DNA of 64,000 nt from Sphingopyxis sp. LC81. Its GTDB lineage: Bacteria; Pseudomonadota; Alphaproteobacteria; Sphingomonadales; Sphingomonadaceae. A program made the translations under genes and the position numbers. Location of the stretch: the NCBI RefSeq assembly GCF_000756375.1, contig NZ_JNFD01000014.1, positions 62,001-126,000 on the forward strand, given 5' to 3'. Shown piece by piece: positions 26,982 through 34,785 of the stretch. Every line of letters starts with the position of its first letter. Position 1 is the stretch's first letter. Under the pieces are notes generated by a model. It saw only the letters and a program-made list of their open reading frames with translations. It had not been told where the DNA came from and did no database searches.

Positions 26982-28106
26982 ATGAGCGGGGACATTGAAG
27001 GCATCGGGGCGGCGGTGACCGCCGGGTTGGCAGGGCATGCGGTCGAACCGCGGCATGGGGGCACGGGCGCGCCGCATGCCGGCGCGCGCTGCCTCAATTG
27101 CGGCACCAGCCTAACTGGCTCGCATTGCCATTATTGTGGGCAGCGCGCCGACGTGCATCGCAGTTTTGGCGCAATCGGGCACGATCTCGTCCACGCGATC
27201 TTCCATTTCGAGGGCAAGGTCTGGAACACGCTGCCGCTGCTCAGCTGGCGGCCGGGCGACCTGACGCGGCGCTATATCCACGGCGAACGCGCACGCTTTG
27301 TCTCGCCGCTCGCGCTGTTCCTGTTCGCGGTGTTTCTGACCTATGCGGTGCTCGCCATCGTCGGCAGCGGTGGCGGGGTCGGCGAGGGGATCGCGAAGGC
27401 AGCGGCCGAGCAGACGCGCTCGAACGCGCTCAAGGAAAGTTTCGAGGAGGAGGTCAAACGCGTCGACGCGAGCCTCGCGGCCAGGGACCTGAAGGCAGCC
27501 GAACGCCGCCTGCTCGTCGAAGAGCGCGAAACGCTCCAGAAAAGCGCCGACTATCTCGGCGTTGCGCGCAGCATGAGCAAGGAAGAGCGTGCCAAGGGGC
27601 CGCCGGTGCTCGACGATCCGGGCAAGCAGATGATGACCAGCGTCGAATTCGTTTCACGCACCAATTTCAATACCGGGGTGCCGTTCATCGACGAGGGCCT
27701 TGAAAAGGCGAACGCGAACCCCGCGCTCATATTATACAAACTACAGGCAAACGCCTATAAATTCGCTTGGGCGCTGATCCCGCTGTCGCTGCCCTTCATG
27801 TGGCTGCTGTTTCCGTTCAGCCGCCGCTTTCATACTTACGACCATTTCGTCTTCGTGACTTACTCGATCAGCTTCATGTTGCTCCTGTTCGTCGTCGTGC
27901 GCCTGTTCAACCTGACGATATTCGGCGACGTCGCGACCGCGTTCGCGATGCTCTATGTGCCCTTCCATATGTACCGCCAGCTTCGCGGCGCCTATCGTTC
28001 GTCGCGCTTCGGGGCTTTCGTGCGCACGAGCCTGCTGCTCTTTTTCAGCCTCTTTTCGGTCATCACCTTCATGCTGCTGCTGCTCGCGCTCGGAGTGATG
28101 GGATAG
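26982..28106 (+). CDS. DUF3667 membrane protein
   Basis: 374 residues. The N-terminus has a zinc ribbon formed by CLNCG and CHYCG about 15 residues apart (residues 38-55). It continues into FHFEGKVWNTLPLLSWRPGDLTRRYIHGERARFVSPLALFLF, the DUF3667 signature, then a long charged coiled region (130-210) and three to four C-terminal transmembrane helices. Function unknown. It is divergent from proA. Confidence 0.85.
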   Translation: MSGDIEGIGAAVTAGLAGHAVEPRHGGTGAPHAGARCLNCGTSLTGSHCHYCGQRADVHRSFGAIGHDLVHAIFHFEGKVWNTLPLLSWRPGDLTRRYIHGERARFVSPLALFLFAVFLTYAVLAIVGSGGGVGEGIAKAAAEQTRSNALKESFEEEVKRVDASLAARDLKAAERRLLVEERETLQKSADYLGVARSMSKEERAKGPPVLDDPGKQMMTSVEFVSRTNFNTGVPFIDEGLEKANANPALILYKLQANAYKFAWALIPLSLPFMWLLFPFSRRFHTYDHFVFVTYSISFMLLLFVVVRLFNLTIFGDVATAFAMLYVPFHMYRQLRGAYRSSRFGAFVRTSLLLFFSLFSVITFMLLLLALGVMG

Positions 28107-28163
28107 CACCCGAATCGTCACAAAGGCGGGGCAAAGACCCGGCCAAAGAGGAGGAGATTCGCG

Positions 28164-29795
28164 ATGCATCATCATTGGGGCGAGATCGACCGGCGTCATC
28201 TTATCAAGCTGGGCACCGTCGGGCTGGCGGCGCTGTCGCTGCCGGGCGCGGCGCGCGCAATGATGGCGCAGGGCTTTACCCATGGCGTCGCGAGCGGCGA
28301 GCCGGGCCCCCATTCGGTGCTGCTGTGGACGCGCTATGCCGCGGCGAATGATGCGACGCTAACAGCCGAACTCTCCGAGACCGAGGATTTCTCCAAAGTC
28401 GTCGCGGGCGGCAGCGTCGTCGCGGCGGGCGAGCGCGATCATACGGCAAAGCTGATCGTAGACGGGCTGAAACCCGGCCGCTGGTATCATTATCGCTTTA
28501 TCGCTCCCGACGGCACCAAGTCGGTGACCGGCCGCACGCGCACCTTGCCGCAGGGGTCGACCAAGGCGTTCAATCTGGCGCTCTTCTCCTGCTCGAACAT
28601 GCCGTTCGGCTGGTTCAATGCCTATGGCCATGCGGCGGCGCGCGGGGACATCGACCTCGTCGCGCATGTCGGCGACTATCTCTACGAATATAAGGCCGGC
28701 GACTATCCCTCGGCGAAGCAGGCGCTTCCGGGGCGCGAGATCCAGCCCGCGCACGAGATCGTCGCGCTTGCCGATTACCGGCTGCGCTATGCCGCGTATC
28801 GCGCCGATCCCGACCTGCAGAAGCTGCACCAGCAGTTTCCCATGATCGCCCAGTGGGACGATCATGAATTCGCGAATGACGTGTGGAAGGGCGGCGCCGA
28901 AAATCACAATGAGGGCGAAGGCGATTGGGCGGCGCGCATGGCAGCCGCTGAACGCGCCTATCGCGAGTGGATGCCCGTCGCCGACACGCGCTGGCGCCAA
29001 TATCAGGTCGGCGACCTCGCGACGATCTTCCTCCCCGAAACGCGGGTGACGGCGCGCGACCGGCAGTTCGAGGTCGACGAGATCATCGCCGGTGGGGGCG
29101 ACGCCGCGGCAAAGCTCAAGCAGTTCGCCGAAACCGGCTACCGCGAGCCCGTGCGCCAGATGCTCGGCGCGGCGCAGGAAAAATGGCTGTTCGACGGGCT
29201 CGCCGCCTCGACCAGGGCGGGAACGCGCTGGCAGGTCTGCGCGCAGCAGGTCGTGATGGGCACGCTCTTCACGCCGCCCGAGACGCGCGATTGGTTCGCG
29301 GGCGAACAACCCGACTATATCCGCCGCCGCGTCGAGGCGGGGCAGCTTGCGGCCAAGGCGGGCCTACCGCTCAACCTCGACGCGTGGGACGGCTATCCCG
29401 CCGCGCGCAGCCGCCTGCTCGCCGCGGCGCAGCGCGCCGATGCCGACCTCGTCACGCTGACCGGCGACACGCACAATGCCTGGGCCTTCGACCTCGCCGA
29501 GGACGGCCGGCCGGCGGGAATCGAGATCGCGGGACAGAGCGTCACCTCGCCGGGGTATGAAAGCTATATCAAGGGCGTGACCGACGAGGCGCGCGTCTCG
29601 GCGCTGCGCCGCTCGTCGCCGCAGCTCAAATGGGCAAATACCGCCGATCGCGGCTATGTGACCGTGCAATTCTCCCCCGAACGGATGACCGCGAACTGGC
29701 ACAGCGTCGAAACGATCCGCGCGCGTTCGCTTGCGCTGAAGAATACGCACAGCATGACCGCGGAGCGCGGGCGCCGCGTCTATAACGCCGCCTGA
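28164..29795 (+). CDS. phoD: Alkaline phosphatase D family protein (PhoD-like)
   Basis: 543 residues. The N-terminus has a twin-Arg-like signal (DRRHLIKLG followed by a hydrophobic stretch), as usual for PhoD, which folds before export. Metal-binding blocks are present: HVGDYLYEY, QWDDHEFANDVW and LTGDTHNAW. A fibronectin-like N-domain spans about residues 35-125. It releases phosphate from phosphodiesters and monoesters outside the cytosol. An AGGAGGAG ribosome binding site precedes the start. The 3' end overlaps the convergent neighbour by 16 bases. Confidence 0.92.
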   Translation: MHHHWGEIDRRHLIKLGTVGLAALSLPGAARAMMAQGFTHGVASGEPGPHSVLLWTRYAAANDATLTAELSETEDFSKVVAGGSVVAAGERDHTAKLIVDGLKPGRWYHYRFIAPDGTKSVTGRTRTLPQGSTKAFNLALFSCSNMPFGWFNAYGHAAARGDIDLVAHVGDYLYEYKAGDYPSAKQALPGREIQPAHEIVALADYRLRYAAYRADPDLQKLHQQFPMIAQWDDHEFANDVWKGGAENHNEGEGDWAARMAAAERAYREWMPVADTRWRQYQVGDLATIFLPETRVTARDRQFEVDEIIAGGGDAAAKLKQFAETGYREPVRQMLGAAQEKWLFDGLAASTRAGTRWQVCAQQVVMGTLFTPPETRDWFAGEQPDYIRRRVEAGQLAAKAGLPLNLDAWDGYPAARSRLLAAAQRADADLVTLTGDTHNAWAFDLAEDGRPAGIEIAGQSVTSPGYESYIKGVTDEARVSALRRSSPQLKWANTADRGYVTVQFSPERMTANWHSVETIRARSLALKNTHSMTAERGRRVYNAA

Positions 29796-30682
29796 TCGCC
29801 GCACCTCGGCGGCCACGACCGGTCGGGTTCGGGCACAAGGTCGATCAGGAACATCTCGCCCGAACGCTCGCCGTGCCGCTGCGCGAAGAGCAGCCGGTCG
29901 CCCTTTGGCGACAGCAGCGGGCCGACCTGGAACTGGGCGGGATCGGCGGGGATGCGCCCGGCTTCGACCCAGCGGTCGCCCTCGCGGCGATAGCGGTAGA
30001 GATGCGACCGGTCCCCGCGATCGGACACGGTGATCATCGTCCGGCCGTCGCGTGAAATCTCCGCCTCATACTCGTAACCGCCCGCGCTGACCGGCGGGCC
30101 GAGATTGGCGACCGTCCATTCGCCGGGCCGGACTTCGGTCGCGACATAGATGTCGCCGCCGCCAGCGCTGCCCTTGCGGCTCGACCCGAAATAGAGCCGG
30201 CCCGCGGGATCGGTGCGCGGCAGCAGCTCGGCGGCGGGTGAGTTGACCGGTTCGGGCAGGCGCTGCGGCTCGCCCCAGCCGCCATCCGCGGTACGCTCGA
30301 CGTACCAGATGTCGAAATCCTCCTTCGCCGGCGCGTGCCGCGACGAGATATAATAGAGCCGCTTGCCGTCGGGCGTGACGAACGGGTCGGCTTCGATCGC
30401 CGGCAGCGGCATCGCGAAGGACGGCGGCACGGGTTTGCGCCATGCGCCATTCTCGCATTGCGACTGCATCAGCCGGTAGCGCTGGAAATCCTTGTCGGCC
30501 GCGAGGTAGATCATCGTCCGCCCGTCAGGGGTGAAGGTCGGCGAGGATTCATAACCGGGGCCCGAGATGGCGGCAGGGGTCCATAGCTTCGCGCTGCCCG
30601 GCACCGGCGTATCCGCCGCCGCAGTGCATCCCGCAAGCATCCCGAGGGAGAAGAGCGCTGGCGCGCGGTTGGCAAACATCAT
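29780..30682 (-). CDS. Lipoprotein with TolB-like PD40 beta-propeller
   Basis: 300 residues. The signal peptide ends in the lipobox LAGC (Cys19), so the mature protein is membrane-anchored. Repeated SPTFTPDGRTMIYLA, DPFVTPDGKRLYYIS and RDGRTMITVSD blocks are PD40/WD40-like blades typical of TolB-type propellers. Probably a periplasmic binding protein; partner unknown. It starts at one of two adjacent ATGs (30682 or 30679). Confidence 0.85.
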   Translation of the reverse strand: MMFANRAPALFSLGMLAGCTAAADTPVPGSAKLWTPAAISGPGYESSPTFTPDGRTMIYLAADKDFQRYRLMQSQCENGAWRKPVPPSFAMPLPAIEADPFVTPDGKRLYYISSRHAPAKEDFDIWYVERTADGGWGEPQRLPEPVNSPAAELLPRTDPAGRLYFGSSRKGSAGGGDIYVATEVRPGEWTVANLGPPVSAGGYEYEAEISRDGRTMITVSDRGDRSHLYRYRREGDRWVEAGRIPADPAQFQVGPLLSPKGDRLLFAQRHGERSGEMFLIDLVPEPDRSWPPRCGDQAAL

Positions 30683-30798
30683 GGACTTTCTCTCCGGCAA
30701 GACGCTAGCAGATGCGCGGTGAATTTTGCCGGGCCCGAGGCGGTTGGCCAGCGTCCGATCGGCGGTGGCGGCGCCAAAAGGGCGGCGGGGGAGAGGAT

Positions 30799-31215
30799 AT
30801 GGACGCGATCGACCGGCAAATCGTGGCGATGCTGCGTGACAATGCCCGCCTGCCATTGAAAACGCTCGCCGCGACCGTTGGCCTCGCGCGCAGTTCGGTG
30901 CGCGAACGATTGTCGAAGTTGGAGGCCGCGGGGACGATCGGCGGTTATCACGCGCGCATCGTCGACGAAGGCGGGATTGCGGCGATCCTGCAACTGCGGC
31001 TGGCGCGCACGCCCTCGCCCGACATTGTCGCGGCGGTGACCGGCATGGCGGAGGTCGCGCGCTGCTATTCGCTGAGCGGCGAGATCGACCTGCTCGTCGA
31101 GATCGAGGCGGCGGATGCGGCCGGGCTCAACATCGTGCGCGACCGGATCGCGCTGATCGCGGGGGTCGAGGACACAACCACCGCGCTGATCTTGAAACGC
31201 GACAAGGATCGCTAG
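30799..31215 (+). CDS. Lrp/AsnC family transcriptional regulator
   Basis: 138 residues: an N-terminal helix-turn-helix (MDAIDRQIVAMLRDNARLPLKTLA and SSVRERLSKLEAAGTI) followed by a RAM ligand-binding domain with SGEIDLLVEIEA. Lrp-type proteins respond to amino acids. It ends four bases into the RidA-family gene on the other strand. An amino-acid or imine-related role for the pair is inference. Confidence 0.9.
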   Translation: MDAIDRQIVAMLRDNARLPLKTLAATVGLARSSVRERLSKLEAAGTIGGYHARIVDEGGIAAILQLRLARTPSPDIVAAVTGMAEVARCYSLSGEIDLLVEIEAADAAGLNIVRDRIALIAGVEDTTTALILKRDKDR

Positions 31216-31580
31216 GCGGCGGCGATCGCCTCGATTTCGAGCAGCCAGGCTTCGTCATAGATATCGGCGATGATAATCGTCAGTGCGGGCGAGTGGCCGC
31301 CCAGCACTTCGTGCCGTATCTTGTAGTTCGCCGCGCGATACTGGCGATCCGATAGGAAAACGGTGACCTTGACCAGATCCTGCAAGGTCATCCCGCCCGC
31401 AAGAAGCTGCTTTTCGATATTGCGCCAGACGAGCCGGCATTGATCCTCGATGTCCGTGGGCACCTCGTCCTTCTCGTCGACCGGAATCTGGCCGCTGACG
31501 AACAGCCAGCGCGTCGGTGCCTCGACAAGATGTGCCTGCGCATAGGAAACGCCGGTGGGATTGATCGCACGATTGGGCAT
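31212..31580 (-). CDS. RidA family protein
   Basis: 122 residues from the ATG at 31580, which has GAGG six bases upstream. Contains the family pattern LFVSGQIPVDEKDEVP, DIEDQCRLVWRNIEKQLLAGGMTLQDLVKVTVFLSD and the C-terminal IEAIAAA. RidA deaminates reactive enamine/imine intermediates; the catalytic Arg of canonical RidA is not obvious at its usual place, so it may be a sub-family member. An ATG at 31685 would add a stretch that looks like a twin-Arg signal peptide (see findings). Confidence 0.85.
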   Translation of the reverse strand: MPNRAINPTGVSYAQAHLVEAPTRWLFVSGQIPVDEKDEVPTDIEDQCRLVWRNIEKQLLAGGMTLQDLVKVTVFLSDRQYRAANYKIRHEVLGGHSPALTIIIADIYDEAWLLEIEAIAAA

Positions 31581-31758
31581 GGCGGGCCTCGCAATGGCAA
31601 TGGATGGGACAGTGATTCCTGCCAGCACCCCGGCGCAGACGAAGCGGCGCGAAGGGTGGACGGAAGGCGTGCACGGAGGATTCATTCCCGCATCTAGCCA
31701 GAAGGCAAACGCCGGCTCCAGCGTCCGATGGGCGGTGGTGCCGTCACGATGGCGGCGC

Positions 31759-31810
31759 TTGACATCCATAACTATGTGGTTATGAGAAAATGCATAGCCA
31801 GTGAGTTATG
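31759..31810 (+). promoter_or_regulatory. Promoter and ArsR-type operator
   Basis: TTGACA (31759-31764) and TATGAG (31781-31786) are 16 bases apart. A CATAAC-N6-GTTATG palindrome (31767-31784) fills the spacer and reaches the -10 element, and a third half-site GTTATG lies at 31805-31810. This places the ArsR-family product directly on its own promoter. Confidence 0.75.
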
Positions 31811-31814
31811 GATT

Positions 31815-32141
31815 ATGACGCAACCCTCACCCGATCTTCTCTTCAAGGCGCTCGCCGATCCCAGCCGGCGCGCGCTGTTCGAACGGCTTTGCCTGGACGG
31901 CGAGCAGACGGTCGGCGCGCTGACCGCGGGCGCGGGCATTTCGCAGCCCGCGGTGTCGAAGCATCTCGGCATCCTCAAGCAGGCGGGTCTCGTGCTCGAT
32001 CGGCACGAGGGCCGTCAGACGCACTATAGCGCGCAGCAGCGCGCGCTCGCGCCGCTGGTCGACTGGACCGGGCGCATGAACCGCTTCTGGGAGGCGCGGT
32101 TCGACGATCTCGAAAATTTGCTCAAAAGGATGGATCAATGA
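31815..32141 (+). CDS. ArsR family transcriptional repressor
   Basis: 108 residues: the winged-helix ArsR fold with FKALADPSRRALFERL and ISQPAVSKHLGILKQAGLV. No metal-binding Cys pair is seen, so it belongs to the metal-independent group usually linked to AHSA1-domain proteins. The ATG at 31815 gives the usual length. The next gene starts within its stop codon (ATGA). Confidence 0.92.
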   Translation: MTQPSPDLLFKALADPSRRALFERLCLDGEQTVGALTAGAGISQPAVSKHLGILKQAGLVLDRHEGRQTHYSAQQRALAPLVDWTGRMNRFWEARFDDLENLLKRMDQ

Positions 32142-32560
32142 CCGATACCGACGTGCGCACCGTAACCGTCGAGCGCGAAATTCCGCACCCACCCGAAAAG
32201 ATCTGGCGCGCGCTTACGACGCAGCATCTGATCGAGGAATGGCTGATGAAGAACGACTTCGGTTTGGGCCTCGGTCATCGCTTCCAGCTGCGCGGCGACT
32301 GGGGCAATGTCGATTGCGAGATTCTCGACGTCGAACCGGGGCGGAGCCTCTCCTACACCTGGAATTATGCGCATGACGATCCGGCCTACCGGCTCGACAG
32401 CACCGTGACCTTCACGCTCGAACCGACGCCCGCCGGCACGCTGCTGCGCATGGAACAGGTCGGTTTCCGTCCCGACCAGAAGCAGGCTTTCGGCGGCGCC
32501 AAGGGCGGCTGGAAGATCCACCTCGAAAATCTCGAGAAGCTCGTTGCGGGTCTCGATTGA
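32138..32560 (+). CDS. SRPBCC/AHSA1-domain protein
   Basis: 140 residues with the AHSA1 pattern (VEREIPHPPEKIWRALTTQHLIEEWL, then a beta-rich cup and a C-terminal helix). These proteins bind hydrophobic ligands or act as co-chaperone-like modules. ArsR-AHSA1 pairs are common and the pair is translationally coupled here. The ligand is unknown. Confidence 0.9.
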   Translation: MTDTDVRTVTVEREIPHPPEKIWRALTTQHLIEEWLMKNDFGLGLGHRFQLRGDWGNVDCEILDVEPGRSLSYTWNYAHDDPAYRLDSTVTFTLEPTPAGTLLRMEQVGFRPDQKQAFGGAKGGWKIHLENLEKLVAGLD

Positions 32561-32581
32561 ACTTCAAACAGGGAGAAGGAT

Positions 32582-32797
32582 ATGAACTGGAGTCTATGGA
32601 TCCGGCAGTTTCACCGCTGGGTGTCGATCCTCTTTTCGGCGATCGTGCTCGCGATTTTCGTCATGCTCGGGGCGGGGCAGGAGCCCGCCCAATGGGTTTA
32701 CTACCTGCCGTTGCCGCCGCTCTTCCTGCTGATATTCTCCGGCCTCTACATGTTCTTCAGGCCCTATTTCAGGAAGCGCGGCGGCGTGGCGGGCTGA
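32582..32797 (+). CDS. Small two-helix membrane protein
   Basis: 71 residues with two transmembrane helices (about 14-31 and 42-58) and a basic C-terminus (RPYFRKRGG). A GGGAGAAGG ribosome binding site precedes the ATG. The third gene of the ArsR operon, 21 bases after the AHSA1 gene. Function unknown. Confidence 0.75.
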   Translation: MNWSLWIRQFHRWVSILFSAIVLAIFVMLGAGQEPAQWVYYLPLPPLFLLIFSGLYMFFRPYFRKRGGVAG

Positions 32798-32800
32798 CAC

Positions 32801-33724
32801 TCAGTTGTACGGCGGCGTGTCCTCGAACTCGGCGAACCAGGGGTAATCGTTCGCGACGCTGACGGCGAAGTTCGCGGGGCGCTTTTCGAGGAAGCTCGAC
32901 ACGCCCTCGGCGGCATCGGCGCTGCGCCCGCGCGCGAAGATCGCGCGGCTGTCCCAGCGATGCGCGCTCATCGGGTGCGGCGCGCCGAGCATTCGCCACA
33001 GCATATGGCGGGTGAGCGCGACCGATACCGGCGCGCTATGCTCGGTCAGCTCGCGCGCCTTGGCAATCGCGGCATCGACGAGTTCGCCGGGCTTGTGCAC
33101 CGATTGCACCAGTCCCTTTTCATGCGCTTCCGCGGCGTCGATCAGGCGCCCCGAATAACACCAGTCGACCGCATTCTGGATGCCGACGAGGCGCGGCAGG
33201 AACCAGCTCGACGCGGCCTCTGGCACGATCCCGCGCCGCGCGAAGACGAAGCCGTAGCGTGCGGTTTCGCTCGCGAGGCGGGCGTCCATCGACAAGGTCA
33301 TCGTCGCGCCGATTCCGACCGCGGCGCCGTTGATCGCGCCGAGCACGGGCTTCTTGCAGTCGAAGATGCGCATCGACACGCGGCCGCCCGAATCGCGGAT
33401 CAGCGGGTGCGACCAGTCGATCGTGCCGTCTTCGGCGACCGGGCTCGCCGCCATGCCGTCGGGCAAGAGCGCCGCCTTGTCGGTGCGCTTGTCGTAATCG
33501 AAGGTCGCGGCGCCCTGGCCGAGGTCGGCGCCGGCGCAATAGGCGCGGTCGCCCGATCCGGTGAAGATCACCGCGCGCACACCGTCGTCGGCGTCGCATT
33601 CGTCGAGCGCGGCGACGATCTCGAGCATCATCTCGGTGGTGAAGGCGTTCATCCGGTCGGGCCGGTGCAGCGTCAGCAGCGCGATGCCTTCATGCTTGTC
33701 GAGGCGAATCTGGTCGAAGCTCAT
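32801..33724 (-). CDS. Enoyl-CoA hydratase/isomerase family protein
   Basis: 307 residues. Crotonase-fold features: AYCAGADLGQ, the oxyanion-hole segment AINGAAVGIGATMTLSMDARLA, and RRGIVPEAASSWFLPRLVG with the catalytic Glu. It hydrates or isomerises acyl-CoA in fatty acid or aromatic degradation. It converges with the ArsR operon, only three bases apart. Confidence 0.9.
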   Translation of the reverse strand: MSFDQIRLDKHEGIALLTLHRPDRMNAFTTEMMLEIVAALDECDADDGVRAVIFTGSGDRAYCAGADLGQGAATFDYDKRTDKAALLPDGMAASPVAEDGTIDWSHPLIRDSGGRVSMRIFDCKKPVLGAINGAAVGIGATMTLSMDARLASETARYGFVFARRGIVPEAASSWFLPRLVGIQNAVDWCYSGRLIDAAEAHEKGLVQSVHKPGELVDAAIAKARELTEHSAPVSVALTRHMLWRMLGAPHPMSAHRWDSRAIFARGRSADAAEGVSSFLEKRPANFAVSVANDYPWFAEFEDTPPYN

Positions 33725-33935
33725 CCATCTCTCTCCTTGGTTTTGGGGCAGCGTCGCAAGCGCGGCGGAGGAGTGCAAGCTCTAGTTGACGTAAACGTAA
33801 ATCATCGGGCGCGATGGCGGGGATGACGCGCCCGACCTTTGTCGCTATAGGCGCCCCATCGCCCCGGCGGCGCGCCTCCGTCTGAGTCGCTTTGCCGGGG
33901 TCATTCATTTGGTTCCGACAGAAAGTTTGCACGCC

Positions 33936-34715
33936 ATGTCCCGTCGCCGCCAGATTTACGAAGGCAAAGCGAAGATCCTGTACGAAGGCCCCGAACCGGG
34001 CACGCTGATCCAGTATTTCAAGGATGACGCGACCGCGTTCAACGCCCAGAAAAAGGGCACGATCAGCGGCAAGGGCGTGCTCAACAACCGGATTTCGGAG
34101 CATGTCTTCACGCTGCTCGGCAATATCGGCGTGCCGCACCATTTTATCCGCCGCCTCAACATGCGCGAGCAGCTGATCCGCCAGGTCGAGATCGTGCCGA
34201 TCGAAGTGATCGTGCGCAATGTCGCCGCGGGCACGCTGTCGAAGCGGCTGGGGATCGAAGAGGGGACGCAGCTTCCCCGCACCTTGATCGAATATTGCTA
34301 CAAGGACGACGCGCTCGGCGATCCGCTCGTTGCCGAAGAGCATATCGCCTGCTTCAACTGGTGCAGCCAGGACGAGCTTCACGACATTCAGGACATGGCG
34401 ATCCGCATCAACGACTTCATGAGCGGAATGTTCGCCGCGGTCGGCATCCGCCTCGTCGACTTCAAGCTCGAGTTCGGGCGTCTTTATGAAGGCGATTTTA
34501 GCCGGATCATCCTCGCCGACGAGATCAGCCCCGACGGCTGCCGGCTGTGGGACATGACGACGAACGAAAAACTCGACAAGGACCGCTTCCGCCGCGACCT
34601 CGGCGGCGAAGTCGAAGCCTATCAGGAAGTCGCGCGCCGGCTCGGCCTGCTGCCCGAGGGCGGCGAGAATGCGGTGCTCGACCTCGAAAGCCACCGGAAG
34701 AAAAAGGGTAGCTGA
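33936..34715 (+). CDS. purC: Phosphoribosylaminoimidazole-succinocarboxamide synthase
   Basis: 259 residues starting [18 protein letters not shown], the classical SAICAR synthetase N-terminus, with [14 protein letters not shown] and [10 protein letters not shown] motifs. ATP-dependent step 7 of purine synthesis. The ATG at 33936 fits the family better than an upstream TTG. A strong terminator follows. Confidence 0.97.
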   Translation: MSRRRQIYEGKAKILYEGPEPGTLIQYFKDDATAFNAQKKGTISGKGVLNNRISEHVFTLLGNIGVPHHFIRRLNMREQLIRQVEIVPIEVIVRNVAAGTLSKRLGIEEGTQLPRTLIEYCYKDDALGDPLVAEEHIACFNWCSQDELHDIQDMAIRINDFMSGMFAAVGIRLVDFKLEFGRLYEGDFSRIILADEISPDGCRLWDMTTNEKLDKDRFRRDLGGEVEAYQEVARRLGLLPEGGENAVLDLESHRKKKGS

Positions 34716-34748
34716 TCCCAGCGTACCGCGGACCAGTCGCACGATACA

Positions 34749-34780
34749 CGAACCCCGGCTTTTGCCGGGGTTCGCATTTC
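34749..34780 (+). terminator. Rho-independent terminator after purC
   Basis: An 11-base perfect stem CGAACCCCGGC / GCCGGGGTTCG with a TTTT loop, followed by CATTTC, 34 bases after the purC stop. It probably also serves the convergent lipoxygenase gene. Confidence 0.8.
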
Positions 34781-34785
34781 TGGCG

